Source of the DNA: Hyphomicrobiales bacterium | GTDB lineage: Bacteria; Pseudomonadota; Alphaproteobacteria; Rhizobiales; Rhizobiaceae | Direction of reading: 5' to 3' | Assembly: GCA_900471525.1 (NCBI GenBank) | Contig: UCEZ01000006.1 | Coordinates: forward strand, 62,001 to 126,000 | Length of the DNA stretch: 64,000 bases | Shown here: positions 48,279 through 55,917 of the stretch, piece by piece | Layout of the letters: the number at the start of each line of letters is the position of its first letter | Position numbering within the stretch: the stretch's first letter is position 1 | Notes under the pieces: generated by a model | The model's database searches: none | Seen by the model: only the letters and a program-made list of their open reading frames with translations | Told to the model about the DNA's origin: nothing | Program-made: the position numbers and the translations under genes

Positions 48279-49145
48279 GTGAACAACGCCGGCGACATGC
48301 AGAAGAAACCGGCGACAAGGGCGCCGATGGACCCGCTGTGGCAGGATGCCCCCTCCGATCGCGGCCTGCATGAGGAAGAGCTTGTCGTCGATATCGCCGG
48401 CTTCGAAGGCCCACTCGATCTTCTGCTGCATCTCGCCCGCAACCAGCGCGTCGATCTCTCTCGCATTTCGGTACTTGCGCTTGCTGAACAGTATATCTCG
48501 TTCATCGAGCGCGCCCGCAGCATCCGGTTGGAGCTTGCAGCCGATTATCTGGTGATGGCGGCCTGGCTCGCTTTCCTCAAGTCACGGTTGCTTATTCCGC
48601 AACAGGCAAAGGACGAGGGGCCATCGGGCGAGGAAATGGCCTCGGCTCTGGCCTTTCGCCTCAAACGTCTTGAAGCCATGCGCGAGGCGGCAACTCGGCT
48701 GATCAACCGCAACCGTCTTGGCCGCGATGTTTTTGCGCGCGGCGCACCCGAACATATCCCGGTGGAAAAGAAATCGGCGTTCGAGGCTTCGCTTTACGAT
48801 CTGCTCAATGCCTATGCTTCGCTGCGCCAGCGCGAAGCGGTCATGCAGGTGACCATCGAGAAGCGACAGGTCTGGTCGCTGGCCGATGCGCGCCTGATCC
48901 TTGCCAGATTGATCGGCGAGATGGTCGACTGGACGGCACTCGATCATTTCCTGCTGCGCTACATGACAAGCCCGAAGGAGCGTGCGACGGCTATTGCCAG
49001 CTCCTTTGCGGCCTCGTTGGAAATGGTGCGCGAAGGGCGTCTCGAAATTCGCCAAGACGGTGCGTTTTCGCCGATCTACGTGCGCCAGGGACCGAACAAG
49101 CTGACGGCAGAGGCACTGGCGGATATGGAGGCGGGGCGTGATTGA
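48279..49145 (+). CDS. scpA: Segregation and condensation protein ScpA
   Basis: A 288-aa kleisin that joins the heads of SMC. The family hallmark FEGPLDLLLHLARNQRVDL is near residue 40, with SRISVLALAEQYISFIE following. I chose GTG 48279, preceded by a purine-rich GGGCAGGG and giving the family-like MNNAGDMQ start; ATG 48297 is an alternative. Its stop overlaps the scpB start by 8 bases. Confidence 0.94.
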   Translation: MNNAGDMQKKPATRAPMDPLWQDAPSDRGLHEEELVVDIAGFEGPLDLLLHLARNQRVDLSRISVLALAEQYISFIERARSIRLELAADYLVMAAWLAFLKSRLLIPQQAKDEGPSGEEMASALAFRLKRLEAMREAATRLINRNRLGRDVFARGAPEHIPVEKKSAFEASLYDLLNAYASLRQREAVMQVTIEKRQVWSLADARLILARLIGEMVDWTALDHFLLRYMTSPKERATAIASSFAASLEMVREGRLEIRQDGAFSPIYVRQGPNKLTAEALADMEAGRD

Positions 49146-49872
49146 TCCGCAAGAGCGTCTGCCAGGCGTGATCGAGGAGCAGGATGACGCAGGCGCAGCG
49201 GAAACAACCCTCGACCCACGGATCGAATTGGAAGCGGAGCGCATTGCCGAAGCGCTCGTCTTTGCGTCGGCCCAGCCTGTGTCGGAAGGTTATATCGCTT
49301 CGCGCCTGCCAAAAGGCGCAGATGTCGCGCGCATCATGATGCGGCTGAAATCCATCTATGCCGAGCGTGGCGTAAACCTGTTGCAGGTCGCTGATCATTG
49401 GGCCTTCCGCACCGCGGCCGATCTCTCCTTCGTTGTTCAGGCGGATGAAAACGAGGTGCGCAAGCTGTCGCGGGCAGCGCTCGAAGTGTTGGCCATCATC
49501 GCCTATCATCAACCGGTGACGCGGGCGGAAATCGAAGACATTCGCGGCGTGCAGACCTCCAAGGGCACACTGGACGTTCTGATGGAGGCTGGCTGGATCA
49601 GGTTTCGCGGCCGCCGCCGGACGCCGGGCCGGCCGGTCACATTCGGCACCACACGGGATTTCCTCGATCATTTCGGCCTTGAGGAATTGCGCGATCTGCC
49701 GGGTCTCGAGGAATTGAAGGGGGCGGGGCTGCTGTCCGGGCGCATTCCTGCCAATTTCCAGATTCCGGTTCCTCTCGGCGATGATGGTTTTGGCGAGGAC
49801 GAGGATCCGATCACGCAGCTTGATCTTGAAGAACTCGGCCTGCTGACGCCAACCGGCGGCGACGCGGAATAG
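49138..49872 (+). CDS. scpB: Segregation and condensation protein ScpB
   Basis: A 244-aa partner of ScpA in the SMC-ScpAB condensin, made of two winged-helix domains. Signatures: EAERIAEALVFASAQPVSE and the late LEVLAIIAYHQPVTRAEIED with IRGVQTSKGTLDVLMEAGWI. It starts with GTG at 49138 (GAGGCGGGG before it) inside the end of scpA, so the two are co-translated. Confidence 0.95.
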   Translation: MIDPQERLPGVIEEQDDAGAAETTLDPRIELEAERIAEALVFASAQPVSEGYIASRLPKGADVARIMMRLKSIYAERGVNLLQVADHWAFRTAADLSFVVQADENEVRKLSRAALEVLAIIAYHQPVTRAEIEDIRGVQTSKGTLDVLMEAGWIRFRGRRRTPGRPVTFGTTRDFLDHFGLEELRDLPGLEELKGAGLLSGRIPANFQIPVPLGDDGFGEDEDPITQLDLEELGLLTPTGGDAE

Positions 49873-49944
49873 GCATCGCGCTTGCAGTGACTACCTTACG
49901 GTTGCCCGAAATCTGATCACTGCGCGCATTGGTCACGTCTCCGT

Positions 49945-49974
49945 GATTTTCCAGCGAGAATGAGCTGGAAAATC
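49945..49974. repeat. Perfect 11-bp inverted repeat between scpB and tatA
   Basis: GATTTTCCAGC (49945-49955) and GCTGGAAAATC (49964-49974) enclose 8 bases. No T-run follows on the plus strand, so it is not a plain terminator. It could be an operator or a stable mRNA 3' hairpin of the scp operon, 70 bases after scpB. Confidence 0.55.
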
Positions 49975-50070
49975 CAGATATTCATACTGTTGGCTGTATC
50001 CCGGCCCATGTCTCGGTGTAAGGATTGCACGACAAGCACCTTTCCGCTAACGAGCGAAATAGATTGCTGT

Positions 50071-50099
50071 TTGAAAAAGATGGTCGAACATCTTAAATC
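50071..50099 (+). promoter_or_regulatory. Candidate promoter of tatABC
   Basis: TTGAAA (50071-50076) and TAAATC (50094-50099) are 17 bases apart, 30 bases before tatA. A 6-bp inverted repeat (AAGATG/CATCTT) lies across the spacer and could be an operator. Confidence 0.5.
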
Positions 50100-50128
50100 G
50101 GGGTTACAGGCTTCAAGGGAGTAAGGAT

Positions 50129-50335
50129 ATGGGTTCCTTTAGTATCTGGCATTGGCTGATCGTTCTGGTCGTGGTGCTGCTGTTGTTTGGTCGCGGCAAG
50201 ATTCCGGAACTGATGGGCGACGTTGCCAAGGGCATCAAGAGCTTCAAGAAGGGCATGACCGAGGACGACACGACGACGGCCGACAAGGGCGTCGACGGCA
50301 AGACGGTCGAACACAAATCCGACGAAGTCCGCTGA
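50129..50335 (+). CDS. tatA: Sec-independent protein translocase TatA
   Basis: A 68-aa protein with the single TatA membrane helix (about residues 5-21), then the [20 protein letters not shown] amphipathic helix and a charged tail. TatA forms the pore that carries folded proteins with twin-arginine signals. It starts with ATG after GGGAGTAAGG. tatB follows 73 bases later. Confidence 0.95.
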   Translation: MGSFSIWHWLIVLVVVLLLFGRGKIPELMGDVAKGIKSFKKGMTEDDTTTADKGVDGKTVEHKSDEVR

Positions 50336-50408
50336 ATCATGCGTTCTGTTCAGGGCCTGATCTCCAGGGACAGGCCCTGTCGCCTTCGATTTCTTGGAGT
50401 CCTTGAGA

Positions 50409-51035
50409 ATGCTTGATGTCGGCTGGACCGAGCTCGTCGTTATCGCCATCGTTCTGATCATCGTGGTAGGCCCGAAGGACCTGCCGCCGATGTTGCGGAC
50501 ATTTGGCAAGATGATGACAAAGATGCGCGGCATGGCGAACGATTTTCGCCAGCAGTTTGATGAGGCACTCAAGGAAGCCGACCTTGATGATGTGCGAAAG
50601 ACCCTCGCCGACGCGCAGAAGCTCAATCCGGCGCACACCATTCGTGAGGCGATGAACCCGCTTCGCCAGATGGGTAACGACATCAAGGCCGATCTGCAGA
50701 AGGCGACGACGGTCGATACGAAGCCCAACGAGACGGCAGTACAGAACCCTGCCGAGGTATCGGCTGCGGCCGTTGTTCCGCAGGAGCAGCCGAAAGCCGA
50801 TCCGGTCGCCGCCGCCGCGATCGCATCCGCCGCAAAGCAAATGGATCGTGCCGCCGAAGCCGAGAAGCCGAAGGCCAAGCGTGCTTCGAAGCCGAAGACG
50901 GTTGTGGCAGAAGCCACCGTTTCGGCACCGGTGAAAACGCCGGCGAAAAAGTCAAACGCTGCGGCCTCCGGCACTGCAAAGCCGGACGTCCGCAAGGCCG
51001 CCGCCAAGGCGACCAAGAAAAAGGGTGACGCATGA
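50409..51035 (+). CDS. tatB: Sec-independent protein translocase TatB
   Basis: A 208-aa TatB. The N-terminal helix with WTELVVIAIVLIIVVGPKDL, followed by PPMLRTFGKMMTKMRGMAND, is diagnostic of TatB. The remaining 110 residues are Ala/Lys/Pro-rich, ending KKKGDA, probably disordered. ATG 50409 is the family start. It binds the twin-arginine signal with TatC. The stop overlaps tatC by 4 bases. Confidence 0.95.
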   Translation: MLDVGWTELVVIAIVLIIVVGPKDLPPMLRTFGKMMTKMRGMANDFRQQFDEALKEADLDDVRKTLADAQKLNPAHTIREAMNPLRQMGNDIKADLQKATTVDTKPNETAVQNPAEVSAAAVVPQEQPKADPVAAAAIASAAKQMDRAAEAEKPKAKRASKPKTVVAEATVSAPVKTPAKKSNAAASGTAKPDVRKAAAKATKKKGDA

Positions 51036-51850
51036 GCGGCGATATCGACGACAAGCCCCAGCCGCTGATGGCACATCTGATTGAATTGCGCGCTCGCCTG
51101 ATGTGGGCCGTCGGCGCGTTCTTCATCGCATTCATCGTCTGCTTTTATTTCGCCAAGGGAATCTTCAATGTTCTCGTGCAGCCATTCAAATGGGCTGTCG
51201 AATGGGCGGGGCTGAGCCACAAGGCGGTGGAGCTCATCTACACCGCGCCGCAGGAGTTTTTCTTCACGCAGGTGAAGGTGGCGATGTTCAGCGCACTGGT
51301 CATCGCGTTCCCGATGATTGCAGCGCAGGTCTACAAGTTCGTAGCTCCCGGTCTTTATAAGAATGAGCGGGCGGCCTTCCTGCCGTTTCTGATCGCATCC
51401 CCCATACTCTTCATCATGGGCGGTTGCCTGGTCTATTTCTTCTTCACGCCGATGGTCATGTGGTTCTTCCTGTCGATGCAGCAGGATGGTGGCGAGGGGC
51501 AGGTGTCGATCCAGTTGCTGCCGAAGGTCTCGGAATATCTGAGCCTGATCATGTCGCTGATCTTCGCGTTCGGCCTCGTTTTCCAGTTGCCGGTGATTAC
51601 GACGCTTCTGGCGCGTGTCGGCTTCGTTACCGCACAGGGCCTCAAGGAAAAGCGCAAGTACGCGATCGTCATCGCCTTTATCGCTGCGGCAATCCTGACG
51701 CCGCCGGATCCGGTCTCCCAGATCGGCCTTGCCCTCCCGGCGATCCTTCTCTACGAGGTTTCCATCTATACGGCCCGACTCGTCGAGCGGCAACGGGCAC
51801 GCGACGCGGCTGCGCGCGCGGTTGCCGAGACGGAAGAAAACGTCGGCTGA
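51032..51850 (+). CDS. tatC: Sec-independent protein translocase TatC
   Basis: A 272-aa polytopic protein with six membrane helices. TatC is the twin-arginine-signal receptor. Landmarks are the early LMAHLIELRARLMWAVGAFF (conserved HLxELR) and FVAPGLYKNERAAFLPFLIA, with the conserved ExR segment. The ATGA overlap couples it to tatB. It is followed by serS after 72 bases. Confidence 0.96.
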   Translation: MSGDIDDKPQPLMAHLIELRARLMWAVGAFFIAFIVCFYFAKGIFNVLVQPFKWAVEWAGLSHKAVELIYTAPQEFFFTQVKVAMFSALVIAFPMIAAQVYKFVAPGLYKNERAAFLPFLIASPILFIMGGCLVYFFFTPMVMWFFLSMQQDGGEGQVSIQLLPKVSEYLSLIMSLIFAFGLVFQLPVITTLLARVGFVTAQGLKEKRKYAIVIAFIAAAILTPPDPVSQIGLALPAILLYEVSIYTARLVERQRARDAAARAVAETEENVG

Positions 51851-51922
51851 TACGGTTTTCGTATCAGCGCGGCGTGTTCGGGTTTTCAGTTTTTACCAAG
51901 ACCGATCAGGACCTGAACGACC

Positions 51923-53206
51923 ATGCTTGATATCAAATGGATTAGGGACAACGCCGAAGCCCTGGATGCCGCACTTGCCAAGCGCGGTGCCGAGCCCCTG
52001 TCGGCCGCACTAATCTCGCTCGATGAAAAACGCCGTTCCCTCGTCCAATCGCTGCAGGATATGCAGTCCCGCCGCAACGCCGCCTCCAAGGAGATCGGCG
52101 CGGCAATGGCGCAGAAGAACGGAGAACTCGCCGAAAAGCTGAAGGCGGAAGTTGCCGAACTCAAGACCACGATGCCGGCACTCGAAGAGGAAAACCGTCA
52201 GACAGACGCCGCGCTGATCGACGCCCTGTCGAGCATTCCCAATATTCCGCTCGACGACGTGCCTGTCGGTAGCGACGAACACGGCAACGTGGTCAAACAC
52301 AGCCATGGCCAGAAACCGGGCTGGAACCACAAGCCGAAGGAGCATTTCGAAATCGGCGAAGAACTCGGCTGGCTGGATTTCGAAGGGGCTGCCAAGATCG
52401 CCGGTTCGCGTTTCACGATCGTCAAGGGCCAGTTGGCAAGGCTTGAACGGGCGCTTGGCCAGTTTATGCTCGATTTGCATACGACCGAGCACGGCTATCT
52501 TGAAGTCCAGCCGCCGCTGATGACGCGCGACGAAGCCATGTACGGCACGGGGCAGCTGCCGAAATTCTCCGAGGATCTTTTCAAGACCACGGATGGCCGC
52601 TGGCTGATCCCGACGGCCGAGGTGCCGCTGACAAATATGGCGCGCGAGCAGATTCTTGAAGCTGACGTGTTGCCGCTGCGTTTCACGGCGCTGACGCCCT
52701 GCTTCCGCTCGGAGGCAGGCTCTGCCGGCCGTGATACGCGCGGCATGCTGCGCCAGCATCAGTTCAACAAGGTCGAACTGGTGTCGATCACGGATGCCGA
52801 AAGCTCGATCGACGAACATGAGCGCATGACGGCCTGTGCTGAAGAAGTTCTGAAACGTCTCGGTCTGCACTATCGGGTGATGACGCTCTGCACCGGCGAC
52901 ATGGGTTTCGGTGCCCGCAAGACATACGACCTCGAAGTTTGGCTGCCGGGACAGGATGCCTATCGCGAAATCTCGTCTTGCTCGGTCTGCGGCGACTTCC
53001 AGGCGCGGCGGATGAATACGCGTTACCGGGTGAAGGACGACAAGACCCTGAAGTTCGTTCATACGCTGAACGGCTCGGGCACCGCGGTCGGCCGCGCCCT
53101 GATCGCTGTCATCGAAAACTATCTGAATGAAGACGGATCGGTAACCATCCCGAACGTATTGTTGCCTTACATGGGCGGCCTCACCAAGATCGAAAAGGCC
53201 GGTTGA
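51923..53206 (+). CDS. serS: Seryl-tRNA synthetase
   Basis: A 427-aa class II synthetase. The N-terminal coiled-coil arm (residues about 30-105) binds the long variable arm of tRNA-Ser. Motif 2 is [18 protein letters not shown]; motif 3 is [19 protein letters not shown]. The family start MLDIKWIR is at the ATG. It lies between tatC and surE. Confidence 0.97.
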   Translation: MLDIKWIRDNAEALDAALAKRGAEPLSAALISLDEKRRSLVQSLQDMQSRRNAASKEIGAAMAQKNGELAEKLKAEVAELKTTMPALEEENRQTDAALIDALSSIPNIPLDDVPVGSDEHGNVVKHSHGQKPGWNHKPKEHFEIGEELGWLDFEGAAKIAGSRFTIVKGQLARLERALGQFMLDLHTTEHGYLEVQPPLMTRDEAMYGTGQLPKFSEDLFKTTDGRWLIPTAEVPLTNMAREQILEADVLPLRFTALTPCFRSEAGSAGRDTRGMLRQHQFNKVELVSITDAESSIDEHERMTACAEEVLKRLGLHYRVMTLCTGDMGFGARKTYDLEVWLPGQDAYREISSCSVCGDFQARRMNTRYRVKDDKTLKFVHTLNGSGTAVGRALIAVIENYLNEDGSVTIPNVLLPYMGGLTKIEKAG

Positions 53207-53231
53207 GCCGCGTCCTGCGGCAGGGGTAGAG

Positions 53232-54002
53232 ATGCGAATTCTGCTGACCAATGATGATGGCATCCATGCCGAGGGCCTTGCTGTTCTCGAACGGATTGCC
53301 CGGACGATCTCCGACGATGTCTGGGTCGTGTCGCCGGAAACAGATCAGAGCGGCCTTGCGCACTCGTTGACCTTGTCGGAACCGCTGCGTCTGCGGCAGA
53401 TTTCGGAACGGCACTTTGCCCTGCGCGGCACGCCGACCGATTGCGTCATCATGGCGGTGCGAAAGGTTCTCGATTTCAAGCCGGACCTCATCCTCTCCGG
53501 CGTCAATGTCGGCGCCAATATGGCCGATGACGTCACCTATTCCGGCACGATCGCCGGCGCGATCGAGGGGACGTTGCAGGGCATCCGTTCCTTTGCTCTC
53601 AGCCAAGCCTATCGTCATACGGATGGCGGGATCGTTCCCTGGGATGTCGTTGAAACACATGCGCCAAAGCTTCTGAAGAAGCTGATGCAGCTCGATCTGC
53701 CGGACGGCACGTTCCTCAATCTGAATTTTCCGAACTGTTCGACGGATGCCGTCGCCGGGACAGAAGTCACCTGCCAGGGCAAGCTTGATTTCGGCCTGAC
53801 AATCGATGAACGTTCCGACGGGCGCGGCCACCCTTATTTCTGGCTTCGCTTTGGCGAGCGGTTCGGCGATTTCCGGGCAGGGACCGATATCCACGCGATT
53901 CGCGAGCACAAGATTTCCGTGACGCCGCTGAAACTCGACCTGACGGACTATGCCGTGCAGGATCGTGTCGCGCGTGCTCTGCTCGACGGAGCGGCCGATT
54001 GA
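53232..54002 (+). CDS. surE: 5'/3'-nucleotidase SurE
   Basis: A 256-aa metal-dependent phosphatase acting on nucleoside monophosphates, linked to stationary-phase survival. The N-terminal [18 protein letters not shown] carries the metal-binding Asp-Asp pair, and [20 protein letters not shown] is the second conserved block. It begins 25 bases after serS and its stop overlaps the TTG start of pcm. Confidence 0.96.
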   Translation: MRILLTNDDGIHAEGLAVLERIARTISDDVWVVSPETDQSGLAHSLTLSEPLRLRQISERHFALRGTPTDCVIMAVRKVLDFKPDLILSGVNVGANMADDVTYSGTIAGAIEGTLQGIRSFALSQAYRHTDGGIVPWDVVETHAPKLLKKLMQLDLPDGTFLNLNFPNCSTDAVAGTEVTCQGKLDFGLTIDERSDGRGHPYFWLRFGERFGDFRAGTDIHAIREHKISVTPLKLDLTDYAVQDRVARALLDGAAD

Positions 54003-54652
54003 GCCCGCGCGTGATCGAGCAGGAGGGCTTTGCCGCTCTGGTGCTGCGGCTGCGTGCCGAGGGTATCTCCAACAAGGAACTGCTCAACGCTGTCGAGCAG
54101 ACGCCGCGGACGATTTTCGCACCGCCACAATATCAGGATAGCGCCTATTCCTCCCGGGTCGTTCCGCTTGACTGCGGTGCGTTCATGGAGGGTTTCGATT
54201 TCGCCGTGCGGTTGCTCCACAGCCTCAACGTCAAACCGGGGCAACGCATCCTCGAAGTGGGAACCGGCAGTGGATTCACCGCCGGTGTCATGGGGCGGAT
54301 TGCCGAACGCGTGCTGACGATCGAGCGCTACAAGACCCTCGTTACCGGTGCGCAGCGAAGCCTCGAAAAGGCCGGCATTCGCAATGTGATTGTCCGCCAG
54401 GCGGACGGCAGCATCGGCCCGGCGGGTGAGGGAACCTTCGACCGCATTCTGGTCACTGCCGCCTTCTCCAGCCTGCCGCGGGTTTTTTCCGACCATCTCG
54501 TCTCGGGCGGCATTCTTATCGTGCCGATCATGATGAGCGAAACCGAATGCCGGATCGTCCGGCTGACGCGGACAGGCAGCCGGTTCGACCGCGAGGACCT
54601 CTTCGAGGCGCCGTATCTGCCGATCGTGCCGCAGGTTGCATCGTTTCTCTGA
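53999..54652 (+). CDS. pcm: Protein-L-isoaspartate O-methyltransferase
   Basis: A 217-aa SAM methyltransferase that repairs L-isoaspartyl residues in aged proteins. Motif I is [16 protein letters not shown], with the typical preceding SLNVKPGQR; the substrate-side loop [12 protein letters not shown] is seen earlier. The surE-pcm pairing is common. It starts with TTG at 53999, supported by GGAG 7 bases upstream and by the 3-base overlap with the surE stop (TTGA). A GTG at 54011 is an alternative. This is the canonical pcm; a divergent relative is at 28.5 kb. Confidence 0.92.
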   Translation: MSPRVIEQEGFAALVLRLRAEGISNKELLNAVEQTPRTIFAPPQYQDSAYSSRVVPLDCGAFMEGFDFAVRLLHSLNVKPGQRILEVGTGSGFTAGVMGRIAERVLTIERYKTLVTGAQRSLEKAGIRNVIVRQADGSIGPAGEGTFDRILVTAAFSSLPRVFSDHLVSGGILIVPIMMSETECRIVRLTRTGSRFDREDLFEAPYLPIVPQVASFL

Positions 54653-54960
54653 CATCTTCTGGACATTCCACGGTCTGGTGCCCCGAGTTTTTCCGCCACA
54701 GCCTCGCAAACCGCTGCGATGGAACATTGATTCCATGATTTGTTGCTGCATTGCAGCATGGCGAGGCTATGGCCTCTTGCTTGATAAGCAATTTAGCATA
54801 GCGAAAACAGAGCGTTAATTTTCCGTTAACGCTGGTCAGCCTCACGCAAGCTTCGAGGCTTAACCGAAATCTGCGCACAAAAGTCATATATATGAGTGGA
54901 TTTCTGACTTGAAGTGCGGTTGGCAGTTCTATTCCAGGCGTCGAAACGCAGGAGCAGCGG
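54653..54960. other. Intergenic region upstream of the unrecognised gene
   Basis: About 310 bases without a gene. It contains a perfect CtrA-type motif at 54815-54830, a TTAACC half-site at 54860-54865 and a TATATA near 54887 that could be a -10. The small hairpin GCTGC-ATT-GCAGC lies near 54750. This looks like a regulated promoter region rather than spacer. Confidence 0.55.
54815..54830. promoter_or_regulatory. CtrA-type binding site, TTAA-N7-TTAAC
   Basis: TTAA (54815-54818), seven bases, then TTAAC (54826-54830) is a perfect match to the alphaproteobacterial CtrA consensus. The flanks extend it to an 8-bp inverted repeat AGCGTTAA/TTAACGCT (54811-54833). It is the only full site I saw in the intergenic regions of the window. 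It lies 130 bases before the next gene's start. Confidence 0.55.
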
Positions 54961-55617
54961 ATGCAGATCGCGAACAGATTGACCTCGGCGGCCTCCGGAG
55001 ACGGCCTCAACAACCTTGCCGGCCGCGCTGCAGCGCAGGGAACGTCGGGCAATCGGGAAGACGGAAGTGCGACCGTATCGCTGACCGGCGGCTATGATCC
55101 ATCCTCACGCGTTTCGCTCTCGGCGGAGGCGCTTCTTTTTCTCGGCCGGACCAAGCGCGTCCAGGAAAAATACCCGGCACTGACCAAGGACGAGTGGAGC
55201 AACAAGCTGTCGCCGCAACTCGCCGCCCGCGAATACCAGGCTTTCGGCAAATACAGCGAGACCGGCGACCACAAGGCCTACTACCGCGCCTTCATCGAAT
55301 ATTACGACAACCTGCGCCCCGAGGACCAGAACAGTCTCCGCTATTTCGGCACACGGGACGCCGCCATCACTGGCTCGCGCTCGGTGGCATACAGCGACGA
55401 AAGCGGCATCGACGGCGGCTCGACGTTCCAGACACTTGTCAGCGTGCTGCTGGACACGGACAAGGCGCAATCGGACCTGACCGCGACGCAGGATGCCACC
55501 GGCATGATGACCGGCGACATGTTTGGCTGGGATACCGGCACGATCAGCTACGAGGATGTGTCGCAGACACGCGGCACTCTCTCGGAGATCGAGAAGTTCT
55601 ATCAGGAAAGCTTCTGA
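54961..55617 (+). CDS. Unrecognised 218-aa protein
   Basis: I do not recognise this gene. The ATG follows GCAGGAGCAG, a good ribosome-binding site, and codon use looks like its neighbours, so it should be real. The protein has no signal peptide and no membrane helix. The N-terminal 50 residues are Gly/Ala/Ser/Asn-rich and probably flexible, followed by a helical section with SAEALLFLGRTKRVQEKYPA and an aromatic stretch DHKAYYRAFIEYYDNL. The C-terminus has a Thr/Asp-rich region and ends SEIEKFYQESF. It stands alone between pcm and the LytM gene and has a CtrA-type site upstream. The function is unknown. Confidence 0.75.
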   Translation: MQIANRLTSAASGDGLNNLAGRAAAQGTSGNREDGSATVSLTGGYDPSSRVSLSAEALLFLGRTKRVQEKYPALTKDEWSNKLSPQLAAREYQAFGKYSETGDHKAYYRAFIEYYDNLRPEDQNSLRYFGTRDAAITGSRSVAYSDESGIDGGSTFQTLVSVLLDTDKAQSDLTATQDATGMMTGDMFGWDTGTISYEDVSQTRGTLSEIEKFYQESF

Positions 55618-55917
55618 GGTTTCGCCTCCCGTTTCCGATCACCGCGAAAAAACCGCAAACTTCCAGCTTTCTGATTGACCTCCGCCGATGGCGGCTTGGG
55701 CTTAGCGTGACCGCTGATGTCGAGAGTCCGCATTCGGCTAATGCAGCCCTTTGGCACACCCGGCCCGGCCAATTGCCAAGAACGTCGGCTCCGGCGGCCG
55801 ATCATGGTTATCAATTCATCAAAAAACATGCGTGCCGATAGCGGTTTTAACCGCGCGGTAACTCTAATGCGTTTTAATCATCCTACACCGAGTTGTGTTC
55901 CAAGTGGGTAAAGCGTC
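55618..55917. other. Intergenic region before the LysM/LytM lipoprotein gene
   Basis: About 300 bases with no gene. A palindrome GCGGTT-TT-AACCGC at 55841-55854 contains TTAACC, a CtrA-like half-site; a further TTTTAATC follows near 55875. CCGCC-GAT-GGCGG near 55690 can form a short hairpin. The promoter of the following gene must be here but is not clear. Confidence 0.4.

Noticed and set aside
50093..51793. 566-codon minus-strand frame opposite tatABC
   Set aside because: TatA, TatB and TatC are unmistakable on the plus strand; the antisense frame has no family features.
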